A stretch of DNA of 64,000 bases, from contig CM046863.1 of assembly GCA_025617745.1 (NCBI GenBank), forward strand, positions 9,040,935 through 9,104,934. Direction: 5' to 3'. How positions within the stretch are numbered: position 1 is the stretch's first letter; every line of letters begins with the position of its first letter. This document shows, piece by piece, positions 1-10,745 of the stretch. Position numbers and translations under genes: made by a program. Origin of the DNA: Heliocidaris erythrogramma (Eukaryota > Echinodermata > Echinoidea > Camarodonta > Echinometridae). The notes beneath the pieces are model-generated. The model saw nothing but the letters and a program-made list of their open reading frames with translations, ran no database searches and was not told where the DNA came from.

Positions 1-558
1 ACGTCATTCGTGTACTAAGTCCACTGCAAACATAGAAAATGGCGGCCCCCATGCATGTGCAGCAGACGACGGGCGAAAGACGTGTTTGGGGGATCATCAT
101 TCTATAACTTTCTTCATTGCTGTCCAATTCTGCTAAATTTGGTATCAAATTAACCAGCAAGTTACGCTCCATATAACATCAATAGAAGAAAATAAGGTTG
201 GATTTCTCTTTAATGATCAGAACAAGAACGTTTATAAGCCTTTTCAAGACTCTGAACTTTGCTGATACCGGCCTGAACCACTACAAATTTGTGTCAACCA
301 TGGATTTTGCACCATTTCACAACAATGACTATTGTTCGGTCAAGTGTAAAATATGGTTACATGTTTTGGTGTCATTTGATAGGAGAAACCCTAAGCTATC
401 CATAGGTATGAACATATTTTGAAATGTTCATTTGGGGAGATTTTTTCCAGCTGGCAACTTAACAAAAAAAGTACATAAATCCGAATAGCCAAGAATCGTT
501 CAGTTTCTAGTCGGTTTGGAATCGATTTGGCGATATGACTGAGGTATAGTCAACTCAC
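1..558 (-). other. Gene A intron 4 (partial) and window edge
   Basis: No exon is visible. Bases ~203-558 align closely with gene B intron 4 (from ~35848). Bases 1-202 do not match gene B; they include a motif reading ggcggcccccatg that resembles part of the TTAA-flanked MITE family seen at 25319 and 48662, so a transposon copy probably inserted here in gene A only. Confidence 0.5.
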
Positions 559-669
559 CTTTATGCCTATGTCCTTGCTGTCTGCAATACAGGTGACTTT
601 AAGATCTCCAGAACGCCATGCAATGAAAAACTCTTCACCCTTAATCGGTGCCATGTATCCGTGTTCGGG
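559..669 (-). CDS. Gene A exon 4: UPA continuation
   Basis: 111-bp (37-codon) phase-0 exon, acceptor ATAATCAG|CCC at 670/669, donor AAAG|GTGAGT at 559/558. It reads PEHGYMAPIKGEEFF, then IAWRSGDLKVTCIADSKD, a UPA strand region. It is too short to stand out as an open frame and was found by comparing the two paralogues; the gene B copy differs at HGYM (PGYI). Confidence 0.75.
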
Positions 670-3600
670 CTGATTATTTTTGGATAAGAAGAAAGTCTTA
701 TATATAGATCATGCAAAAGTATAATTCGTATAAGGAAAATATGCTATTTTTATTGAAAGGCCTGCAGAATATTACGTAATAAATACCGATTTGTAGAAAA
801 GGTGGAAACGAGTCTTCAGAATATTCATTGTTTTTATCAATAATTCATATTATTATTTTCATATAATATCTTATGCAAAGTGAGGTAAACGTTCTTTTTA
901 ATGTCATTGACTTGTGATGTAAAAATATGACAATAAGAACTATTTTAAGTGAGAATGTGAATTGTTGACACAATAGCGTAAAGTCTTTGAACAAACTGCG
1001 TTAAAACTTCTCCCCTTTCCCTTTCATACCTCTGATTTTCCGAGGTTATTATCTCTTATGCGGAGCCTCAAGAGATGCTCAGCGTTCCTCGGAGCAGATT
1101 CCGGTACATACGGTGTACAGATGACACGTTTGCCGAAGAATGTCCTTGTAATGTAGGCAATAATCCACCATTCAGAGAAGTGGTCGATGTAAAGATCAAG
1201 GTCTCGCTCTCTTAGAACACATTGAGGGTCATCATGTGCAAAAGTAATCAAGGAAAAGCTGTCGAAGCCTTTTAATAGAAAACATGACTTGCAATCCGTT
1301 ATCATGTTGAAGAATAACGAAGAAAACAACTACACTGTATATAACATAACATTTTAAAACACCCACCTATAGTAACAATAGATCACTCCACCTAATTCTT
1401 GTTCCACATTTAACCCGATGGGTTAAGATCGAAAATAATCAGGAATCGCTTTTTGAAACTGGTTTATGTGACTCATTTTTTAAAAATAGGCTAATGAAAC
1501 GTGTTTTGATATTTTGGACCGTGGGTTGTAAAGATGCCCTGCCCGGTTTCCATGGGAAAGAAAAAATAAAGAAAAGGGATGATATCATCATTCCGTGTGA
1601 AAAAGATAGAGATCATATTCTTACTGCTTTTCCGATAGTACGCTCCAATTGATGCAGTATCGAGTCTCGTAAAAATGGCAGCGTGGGGCATCATCACTTT
1701 GACTGGTGTGCTGAACTTTGCATCAGATGGTGACATTTCAAGACCAACACAGATGATTGCTTCGTTCTCCTGTAGCAGGTCCAACAGTTCAGGTGGAACT
1801 TCAGTTATTGCTTTCACAGTGATATCTTTAACGCCCCAAGGCTCATTTTGAGAAATCTGGACCTCAATGTGATTCTTCTCAAGGCGAATCACGCCTGACT
1901 GTTCATTGGAATCGTCTATAGAATGAGAAATATCAACGGAACTTTGTTCTACGACTTCTTCAGGAGCTGATGCAGAGTCCACGTCCAGCTGCTGTAGATA
2001 TCCCTTTACATCTTCCGGTTTTGCAGTCTTTTTTTTCGTTTCTTGATCCACTTGTTCCTCGGTACTTTCACTCCCTTTTTGTGAACCACCGGCTTGATCT
2101 AAAAATAAACAAGTGAAAACTGATTTTCATGTTCAGACGTATACCAAATCATATGTTCCTTGCCTAAAGTCATCATTGTTTTCACATGAGTTATGTAAAT
2201 TATGGGAATCTGTGATGTGTCTAATTGACTGTAAATGCTTGGAAAAGACACAGGCATATTGCGATATAACAGTGGTAATAAAGGTCGATGTGTGATGTGT
2301 TTTTTTCTTACAATGGAAGAGATATTTTATACCCAAACTCAAACGAAATTTCCTTTAAAGGGAAATTCAACCTTAATAGAAAGTTGCTTTGGAAGAAAGC
2401 AGAAAAATCAGAGAAGCAGATTGGTGAAAGCTTGAACGAAATCGGGCAACATGAGAGTTATGAATCGGTAACATCACTCTTATTTAGCGGCTGACAACTC
2501 TCCCATTTGTTCTAACATACAAGATAAATAAAATGTCCCTTTCTGAAAAAAATGTATAGGCCTACTCGGTTGGACCTTTTTATTTTTGGAGGACCTGTGA
2601 TAATATGATATCTATAATATATTTCGAGTACTGCCCCGAAGGAAAAGCAGTTAGGGGAGAAAATTAATGACATTTTAGTGTACGGCAAACGGGAGAGCTG
2701 AACGGGAATGCGTCACAATCGACAGACTAAATGGCCAATTGAGATTGGCATAGATTTAATGATTTTCGATTTTATTTTTCAAACATTGATAAAATTTTTA
2801 CTATTCATCTGATTTCCTTCAAACTTTCGCCATCCTGTTTCTCTTATTTTTCTTTTGTCGTACCAATGAACCGATTCCGCTTTAATGCATCACGAACGTC
2901 ATGAATAAGTCAATTAAACCATCTTGTTTTTTATTGCTTACATTGCTTACAGTGGCAAATGTAGATTAATGTCTTGCCAAAGAACATGAGTGCTCTGGCA
3001 GGGATTTGAACCCCGTACTTTGTTGTTCATAGTCCGGAAACTTATCCACTAGACCACAACCTCTACCTCACCAACAAGTATGGAAAAAAGGCAAAGTAAT
3101 AAGTTGGAACATACTAACTATTGGGCTTACCATTATCACACAGCGCTTGTTTACTACGGAGGTACTGAACTACATCAAGATGTCCATTTTCTGAAGCCAG
3201 GGAAAGAGGTGTGCTACCAGTCTTGTCACCCTTATCAAGGTCTCCTCCTTTACTGATGATATACTGTACAATGTCAAGATGACCATTAAAGGATGCCTTG
3301 TGAAGAGGTGTTCTACCGTCCTTATCAGTCTTCTCTAAATCTGCTCCTTTACTCACAAGAAAATCTACTACATCGAGATGACCATTATACGATGCCTTCA
3401 GAAGAGGTGTTCTACCAGTCTTGTCACCCTTATCAAGGTCTCCTCCTTTACTGATGATATACTGTACAATGTCAAGATGACCATTAAAGGATGCATTCTG
3501 AAGAGATGTGCAACCGCCCTTATCAATCTTCTCTAAATCTGCTCCTTTACCCACAAGAAAATCTACTACATCAAGATGACCCTTAAATGATGCCTTTTGA

Positions 3601-6600
3601 AGAGGTGTGCAACCGTCCTTATCAGTCTTCACTAAATCTGCTCCTTTACTCACAAGAAAATCTACTACATCGAGATGACCATTATACGATGCCTTTAGAA
3701 GAGGTGTGCTACCACTATTGTCACCCTTATCAAGGTCTCCTCCTTTACTGATGATATACTGTACAATGTCAAGATGGCCATTAAAGGATGCCTTGTGAAG
3801 AGGTGTTCTACCGTCCTTATCAGTCTTCTCTAAATCTGCTCCTTTACTCACAAGAAAATCTACTACATCGAGATTACCATTATACGATGCCTTTAGAAGA
3901 GGTGTTCTACCAGTCTTGTCACCCTTATCAAGGTCTCCTCCTTTACTGATGATATACTGTACAATGTCAAGATGGCCATTTAAGGATGCATTCTGAAGAG
4001 ATGTGCAACCGTCCTTATCAATCTTCTCTAAATCTGCTCCTTTACCCACAAGAAAATCTACAACATCGAGATGACCATTATACGATGCATATTGGAGAGG
4101 TGTCCTGCCCGTACTATCACCCTTATCAAGGTCTCCTCCTTTACTGACGATATACTGTACAATGTCAAGATGACCATTATACGAAGCTTTTTGAAGAGGT
4201 GTGCTACCAGTATTGTCACCCTTATCAAGGTCTCCTCCTTTACTGATGATATACTGTACAATGTCAAGATGACCATTAAATGATGTCTTGTGAAGAGGTG
4301 TGCTACCGTCCTGATCAATCTTCGCTAAATCTGCTCCTTTACTCACAAGAAAATCTACTACGTCGAGATGACCATTATACGATGCCTTCTGAAGAGGTGT
4401 GCTACCAGTATTGTCACCCTTATCAAGGTCTCCTCCTTTACTGATGATATACTGTACAATGTCATGATGGCCATTAAAGGATGCCTTGTGAAGAGGTGTT
4501 CTGCCGTCCTTATCAGTCTTCTCTAAATCTGCTCCTTTACTCACAAGAAAATCTACTACATCGAGATGACCATTATACGATGCCTTTAGAAGAGGTGTTC
4601 TACCAGTCTTGTCACCCTTATCAAGGTCTCCTCCTTTACTGATGATATACTGTACAATGTCAAGATGACCATTAAAGGATGCATTCTGAAGAGATGTGCA
4701 ACCGCCCTTATCAATCTTCTCTAAATCTGCTCCTTTACCTACAAGAAAATCTACTACATCGAGATGACCATTATACGATGCATATTGGAGAGGTGTCCTA
4801 CCCGTACTATCACCCTTATCGAGGGCTCCTCCTTTACTACCGATATACTGTACAACGTCAAGATGACCATTTATTGATGCCTTATGCAGAGGTGTCCTGC
4901 CAGTACTATCAACCTTCTCAAGATCTACTCCTTTGCTTACGACATATTGAACTATTTCAAGATGACCATTGAAGGATGCATTGTGAAGAGATGTGCAACC
5001 GTCATTTTGGCCCTTCTCGAGATTTGCTCCTTTACTCACAAGAAAATTTACTACTTCGAGATGACCATGTGTTGAGGCCTTATGCAGCGGTGTCATGCCC
5101 GCAAGATCAACCTGCTCCAGATCTGCTCCTTTACTCACGAGAAAATCTACTACATCGAGATGACCTTTATATGATGCCTGGTGAAGAGGTGTGCTGCCAG
5201 TCTTGTCACCCTTATCAAGGTCTCCTCCTTTGCTGACGATATACTGTGCAACATCAAGATGACCATGTATTGATGCCTTGTGCAGCGGTGTCATGCGCGT
5301 ACTATTAACCTGCCCCAGATCTGCTCCTTTACTCACGAGAATATCTACTACATCGAGATGACCATTATACGATGCCTCGTGAAGAGGTGTGCTACCCGTG
5401 TTGTCACCCTTATCAAGGTCTCCTCCTTTACTGATAATATACTGTACAATGTCAAGATGACCATTAAAGGATGCCTTGTGAAGAGGTGTGTTACCAATTT
5501 TGTCACCCTTCTCTAAATCTGCTCCTTTACTCACAAGAAAATCTACTACATCAAGATGACCCTTAAATGATGCCTTTTGAAGAGGTGTGCTACCGTCCTT
5601 ATCAGTCTTCACTAAATCTGCTCCTTTACTCACAAGAAAATCTACTACATCGAGATGACCATTATACGATGCCTTTAGAAGAGGTGTTCTACCAGTCTTG
5701 TCACCCTTATCAAGGTCTCCTCCTTTACTGATGATATACTGTACAATGTCAAGATGACCATTAAAGGATGCCTTGTGAAGAGGTGTGTTACCAATCTTGT
5801 CACCCTTCTCTAAATCTGCTCCTTTACTCACAAGAAAATCTACTACATCAAGATGACCCTTAAATGATGCCTTTTGAAGAGGTGTGCTACCAGTTTTGTC
5901 ACCCTTATCAAGGTCTCCTCCTTTACTGATGATATACTGTACAATGTCAAGATGGCCATTAAAGGATGCCATGTGAAGAGGTGTTCTACCGTCCTTATCA
6001 GTCTTCTCTAAATCTGCTCCTTTACTCACAAGAAAATCTACTACATCGAGATGACCATTATACGATGCCTTTAGAAGAGGTGTTCTACCAGTATTGTCAC
6101 CCTTATCAAGGTCTCCTCCTTTACTGATGATATACTGTACAATGTCAAGATGGCCATTAAAGGATGCCTTGTGAAGAGGTGTTCTACCGTCCTTATCAGT
6201 CTTCTCTAAATCTGCTCCTTTACTCACAAGAAAATCTACTACATCGAGATGACCATTATACGATGCCTTTAGAAGAGGTGTTCTACCAGTCTTATCACCC
6301 TTATCAAGGTCTCCTCCTTTACTGATGATATACTGTACAATATCAAGATGGCCATTAAAGGATGCATTCTGAAGAGATGTGCAACCGTCCATATCAATCT
6401 TCTCTAAATCTGCTCCCGTACCCACAAGAAAATATACTACATCGAGATGACCATTATACGATGCATATTGGAGAGGTGTCCTGCCCGTACTATCACCCTT
6501 ATCAAGGTCTCCTCCTTTACTGACGATATACTGTACAATGTCAAGATGACCATTATACGAAGCCTTTTGAAGAGGTGTGCTACCAGTATTGTCACCCTTA

Positions 6601-7154
6601 TCAAGGTCTCCTCCTTTACTGATGATATACTGTACAATGTCAAGATGACCATTAAAGGATGCACTGTGAAGAGATGTGCAACCATCCTGATCAACCTTCT
6701 CTAAATCTGCTCCTTTACTCACAAGAAAATCTACCACATCGAGATGACCATTACACGATGCATATTGGAGAGGTGTCATGCGCGAACTATCAAACTTCTC
6801 AAAATCCTCTCCTTTGCTGACGAGATATTGAACTATTTCAAGATGACCTTGAAATGATGCCATCTGAAGAGCTGTGCTCCCATTTTCATCTTTCTTCTCA
6901 AGATCTGCTCCTTTACTAATGAGAGACTTAACAACATTAATGTGTCCATTATTTGAAGCAAAGTGGAGAGGTGTCCAGCCATCATCATCACTCTTCTCCA
7001 GATCTGCTCCTCTGCTGATGAGATATTGAACTGTGTTAAGATCTCCATGATGTGATGCATTTTGAAGAGGTGTCCAACTGTCATTGTTACTCTTTTCAAA
7101 TCCGGCTTCAGTTCCAAACACACACTGAGCCACGTCGAAATGACGAATATCCAT
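559..7154 (-). CDS. Gene A: ANK-ZU5-UPA protein (ankyrin/unc44-like), 3' end off window
   Basis: Intracellular ankyrin-repeat protein followed by ZU5 and UPA modules; no signal peptide or membrane segment is seen. Four exons read on the minus strand: 7154-3131, 2098-1625, 1268-1030 and 669-559, with phases 1, 1, 0, 0 and GT-AG borders throughout (4848 bp, 1616 codons). ATG at 7154 follows an in-frame TAA about 20 bp upstream, so the start is well supported. Ankyrin repeats fill residues ~24-1336. The last exon visible ends in phase 0 with GTGAG, so at least the remaining UPA and probably a Death domain lie left of base 1. Proteins of this order are known as ankyrins (ANK-ZU5-UPA-Death) and relatives of UNC5; they scaffold membrane proteins or signal through the Death domain. 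The specific role here is unknown. Paralogue of gene B at 32031-41858. Confidence 0.85.
1030..1268 (-). CDS. Gene A exon 3: first half of UPA-type domain
   Basis: 239-bp exon, acceptor TTAAAAG|GC at 1269/1268, donor AGAG|GTATGA at 1030/1029. Phase joins exon 2 as A+GC (Ser) and leaves in phase 0. It encodes FDSFSLITFAHDDP, then DLDLYIDHFSEWWIIAY and GKRVICTPYVPESAP, the pattern of the UPA module that follows ZU5 in ankyrin, UNC5 and PIDD proteins. Length and borders are the same in gene B (36690-36928). Confidence 0.8.
1625..2098 (-). CDS. Gene A exon 2: acidic linker and ZU5 domain
   Basis: 474-bp exon entered at TTTTTAG|AT (2099/2098) and left at GCA|GTAAGA (1625/1624). It completes the phase-1 codon of exon 1 as GAT (Asp), reads QAGGSQKGSESTEEQVDQ, then a Ser/Glu-rich linker (roughly the first 65 residues). 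The ZU5-like core follows, with the family pattern GVKDITVKAITEVPPELLD, IICVGLEMSP, KFSTPVKVMMPHAAIF. ZU5 domains in ankyrins bind spectrin and in UNC5 pack against UPA and Death domains; which applies here is not visible. The gene B exon has the same length and splice sites. Confidence 0.85.
2350..2885. mobile_element. Putative MITE in intron 1 of gene A
   Basis: Begins near CCTTTAAAGGGAAATTCAACC and ends near GAACCGATTCCGCTTTAAT, with partly self-complementary arms (AACTCTCCCATTTG against CGGGAGAGCTGAACG). The same element is in gene B intron 1 at about 38060-38585. Borders are approximate and no TSD was resolved. Confidence 0.35.
2991..3066 (-). repeat. tRNA-like SINE head (intron 1, gene A)
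   Basis: On the minus strand an A-box-like TGGTCTAGTGG (3056-3046) and a B-box GGTTCAAATCC (3012-3002) are spaced as in a tRNA, but a cloverleaf acceptor stem does not form cleanly, so a tRNA-derived SINE or tRNA pseudogene is the better call. A copy lies in gene B intron 1 at 38690-38765. Confidence 0.55.
3131..7154 (-). CDS. Gene A exon 1: about 40 ankyrin repeats
   Basis: A single 4024-bp exon codes for MDIRHFDVAQ followed by about 40 tandem 33-residue ankyrin repeats of the pattern TPLhkASfnGHLDvVqylvSKGaDLeK. Beyond the first few repeats two forms alternate: one ending DFLVSKGADLEK, one ending QYIISKGGDLDK, giving a 66-residue (198-bp) higher-order unit. Repeats are nearly identical in DNA as well as protein, while the first three (SWTPLQNASHHGDL, GWTPLHFASNNGH, GSTALQMASFQGH) and the last (STPLSLASENGH, then YLRSKQALCDN) are distinct caps. 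The donor is AATG|GTAAGC at 3131/3130. The reading frame stays open through the intron to a TAG at 3114-3116, so exon 1 without splicing would end GKPNS. The splice choice is supported by phase agreement with exon 2. Confidence 0.9.
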
Positions 7155-7289
7155 GATTAGAATTACTTTGAATTACTAGCACTCAGAAAGGGAATGTCAT
7201 TTACCTTTGTATTCTCAACTGAATAGGCCTAATAATATACTTTTTTATCTATGGCTCTTTCATTTCATTTTATTGTTTAGCTGCGTGAT

Positions 7290-8290
7290 TCAGATATGGT
7301 GTATATAAGGTGGGTAAGCTGTCCGCTTAGCTAGATAGACTGAGCATGCGATCTTCGTGATAACGTGATGGTACTGCAATGTGACACCTTCGATGCGTGA
7401 TGATTTTTTTTTAATGAAAGTGAATCACTTTCTTCCCATTAATTTTGATTGAATTATTAACGCTTACTCTAGGGTTTCCTTTGGAAACATTCAAGTATTC
7501 CATGCATCCATTAACATATCCAATACATATATGTCACATATTAATCACTTCCTCAAAGTAGTCAAATCTTCGTAGGCATGTAATGCAACGGTTATTCTAA
7601 AAGAAAGTTGCCCATGTCGTCAAAAAGATAGGTGTCGAATTTATCTAGCGTTGCACTCGGCGACATAACTCTAGTGTATTTCATTTGTTGCCGATTCAGT
7701 CGAAATAACTCGAATCCATGATTCAAAATGATCAGAGAGGCAATGTCCTTCAGAGAATTGTTAAGCACTTTACATGTTCAATCTAAATATAGAAACTTCA
7801 TTATTTATCTCACTAAAATAGGCGTAATGATGTCATGTATTTCTATTTAAACTTTTCGTTTTAGGGCCATGGTTCAGCCTTAATAGTCTATATAATGTTG
7901 GTTTGCTGTCCGATTAGATAGCTATGATATCCAGGTGTGGTATGCAGTCGTCTACAACAACTTTTTTGGAGCTGCAAAATGACGTCTTCTTACTATGATG
8001 ATTATTTCACTGAAAATAAATGACTTCTTTTACTTTCCAAACATTCAAGTTTTCCATGGATCCATTAGTATATCCAGTGCACGTATGTCACTTCTTAATC
8101 ACTTCCCGCAAAGCAGACCAATATCCGTACGTGTATGGCAACGGTTATTCCTTAATAAGGATGCCACCTATTTCGTCAATGAGACAGGTGCCAAATAAGT
8201 GTTCCATACAGCTCGACGACATAACTGTAGTTTATTTCATTTATTGCCGAGGTCGATTCAGTAATATCGAGCTTTCTCTAGCTGTGGTGT
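7290..8290. repeat. Diverged tandem duplication of gene A 5' flank
   Basis: Two ~400-bp units, about 7290-7700 and 7880-8290, share ordered segments: a TATATAA motif, GCTGTCCG(C/A)TTAG, GATGATT(T)TTTTC, TTTCC..AAACATTCAAGT, ATCCATTA(A/G)(C/T)ATATCCA, and a GACGACATAACT..TTATTTCATTT end. Block 2 (41950-42470) carries one unit only, and block 3 (52790-53086) starts with the second type. Confidence 0.6.
7301..7310 (-). promoter_or_regulatory. Candidate TATA box of gene A
   Basis: Minus-strand CCTTATATAC lies about 150 bp upstream of the gene A ATG, and the same motif sits about 105 bp upstream of the gene B ATG (41961-41970). Conservation in both paralogues and the distance fit a core promoter; transcription start was not determined. 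The motif also reads TATATAAGG on the plus strand. Confidence 0.4.
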
Positions 8291-8951
8291 TTCTGCTGTT
8301 ACATTCGATAATTGCTACATGACTGGCTTTCCTAACGTGATGCGAGTGCGATGTTCCGCAAAAATATTTGTTGGTAGTAATAATGACTAAATTTAGTTTG
8401 TATTTGCATTTCGACTCGCCAAATAAACAATAGGCACAGTCGACTGGGTTGTCATGAATAGGCAAGGTCAATAGAATTCATTCATCTTGAACCTTCTGTA
8501 GCAATATATAAATTATTTGTCGAATAATATAAAAACCTCCTTTTTATTTCCTCGCGTTCAACGTACCGTAATACAGGTTGAATAGAATTACATTTGTTAT
8601 ATTTTGCCTACAAAATCTTAATCACATCGCCAGTGGCTAAGGTTTTAGCGTTTTGAAATGTCCATTTATGTTACCTTTCCATTGACATGAAAAAGAAATT
8701 ACATCAACATTAGATTTAATTTATATATGGAATGTTGTGATTGTTCCTCTTCACCCTGATATCCCCTCACCCCGATTATAAAGGTATTTAAAACGACAAT
8801 GTTCCCAAAATAATTGGTTTCTCAGTGGTTGACATGTCAACTCGAAATTTCTCCATTAAAAGTGACAACTAGAGTCAACTCTTGTTTTTTGGAATATCGT
8901 GAAATAGTAGAGAAGAACCATCTTCATACTGCTACGGGACCATACAAAAAA

Positions 8952-9772
8952 AATCATGCCAATTTGAGGAAAAAACTCAGCCAAAAACTGATCGTCGGAA
9001 AAGGACAACACCGACCGACCGTAGACGGAGTAATGCTGTCTCGACGCCGGCAGAATCGGGGACAGACGAACTGAACTCCAGTATTGATGATGAACTAAGT
9101 CTTACTGGTCAATCAAGCGGTCACTCCGGGGCCCGAGCCAAGACAATACTGAAAAACGCTATTGAAAAGCAGATTGCCCTTTCACTGCGGTCATCAAGCC
9201 TCATCAAACGCATAGCTGACGATGTTTATGACGTAATAGCTACAAAGCTGGAGGAGCGAGAAAGTTTATCAAGCTGTCAACATGGACTTGATGAAATACG
9301 CAGATGAAGTAGGAGCTATGAAACAGAAACTAACTGAAATGAAGAAGGAAACGAAAACGCTTCAAGATGGGAAGGAAGATGCAGAGTAATATAGTGGGAG
9401 AAAGGGCCTCCGGATATATGGCATCCCCGAAGGACCATGAGAAAAGACAGATGAACTTGTTTTGGATGTGTTCAACACGAAGCTTGGTCTTGCAGTTCAA
9501 GTGGATGCAATAGACCGTAGTCACCGTTTCTCTCCGCGTCCGAGGCAGGATACAGATCAAGATCGCGAGTCATCGACATCGGCATCGTACGCGGGCGCGA
9601 CGAGGAGGAATAAACCGAGACCCATAATTGTCAAGTTCAGCCAATATAACGTCCGCAGTGATGTCTACAAGGCCAGAACGAGACTTAGGGACGTTGATGG
9701 TCCAAAGATCTTTATCAAGGAGGATCCTACTGCCAAGCGGGCCAGTCTCTTCTGGGAACTTGTTAACAGCAA
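8952..9772 (+). pseudogene. LINE ORF1 (RNA-binding protein), 5' part
   Basis: Nucleic-acid-binding ORF1 of the LINE. Visible pieces in order: a basic/Ser-rich start, a helical segment (AIEKQIALSLRSSSLIKRIA), a coiled-coil stretch (EVGAMKQKLTEMKKETKTL), then the RRM-like start GLRIYGIPEG, DELVLDVFNTKLGL and the core PRPIIVKFSQYNVR, KIFIKEDPTAKRASLFWE. This matches L1-type ORF1 proteins. A stop sits in GKEDAE*YSGRKG, another just after GIPEG, and there is a frameshift near 9260. The frame is cut at 9772 by the nested element and resumes at 19363. Confidence 0.7.
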
Positions 9773-9785
9773 CCCTGATAGCAGA

Positions 9786-10745
9786 GAGTGGTAAAAATGA
9801 CGTGATATTGACGTGATATTTACGTCGTGGTTTACGTCTTTTTTACGTCCTGTAATTACGTCAATAAGACGACAACTTGCACCAACGCAAGACATCATGA
9901 GGACGTCTTATTTTAACGTCATCTTTACGTCTTCCAGGTCAGTGAATGACAACTTCATGACGTCTTGCAAATCACCAAATGACTACTTTTGGACGTCTTT
10001 TTGACGTCTTGCAGGTCATTAAATGACCACTTTATGACGTTTTTAGACGTCTTGCGGGTGGTAAAAAATGACGTGATATTTAAGTCATAGTTTACGTCTA
10101 TTTAACGTCCTGTAATTACGTAAATAAGACGACAACTTGCACCAACGCAAGACATGGTGAGGACGTCTTATATTGACGTCATCTTTACGTCTTGCAGGTC
10201 ACTGAATGACGACTTCATGACGTCTTTTGGGCGTCTTGCAAATCACCAAATGACGACTTTGTGACGTCTATTGGACGTCTTGCTGGTCACTAAATGACCA
10301 CTTTAGGACGTCTTTTAGAGGTCTTGCGGGTGGTAAGAAAATGACGTCATTTGGTGAACTGCAAGATGTCCAAAAGACGTAATAAATTCGTCATTTAGTG
10401 ACCTGCAAGACGTAAAGATGACCTCAGAATAAGACGTCCTCATGACGTCTTGCGTTGGTGCAAGTTGTCGACTTATTGACGTAATTACAAGACATAAAAA
10501 AGACGTAAATCACGACTTAAATATCACGTCATATTTTACCACCCGCAAGACGTCCAAAAGAGGTCCAAAAGTCGTCATTTGATGATTTGCAAAGTCATCA
10601 TTTAGTGACCTGCAAAACGTAAAGATGACCTCAAAATAAGACGTCCTCATGACGTCTTGCGTTGGTGCAAGTTTTAGACTTATTGACATAATTACAGGAC
10701 GTAAAAAAGACTTAAATCACGACTTAAATATTACGTCATATTTTA
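9786..10745. repeat. Left subterminal ACGTC array with inverted halves
   Basis: About 960 bp built from ACGTC/GACGT words. The first half (9786-10335) and second half (10340-10745) are imperfect reverse complements: for instance TTGCACCAACGCAAGACAT at 9876-9894 and 10136-10154 against GTCTTGCGTTGGTGCAA at 10447 and 10655. The motif GGTAAAAAATGACGTGATAT recurs near 10062 and inverted near 10528-10545. The segment could fold into a large hairpin. Confidence 0.75.

Larger units (their letters stand above)
203..8490. repeat. Segmental duplication block 1 (gene A copy)
   Basis: Exons, introns and 5' flank match block 2 at 35848-42720 in the same orientation with small indels; intron-embedded repeats are shared, so those insertions predate the duplication. 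The largest length difference is in the ankyrin exon (4024 against 3034 bp). Confidence 0.85.

Noticed and set aside
2991-3066. Functional tRNA gene on the minus strand
   Set aside because: A and B boxes are present but the acceptor stem does not pair well and the sequence is duplicated inside both introns; SINE origin fits better.
9665-10004. Short ORFs in the ACGTC array
   Set aside because: Repeat-derived frames that cross the TIR boundary of the transposon.
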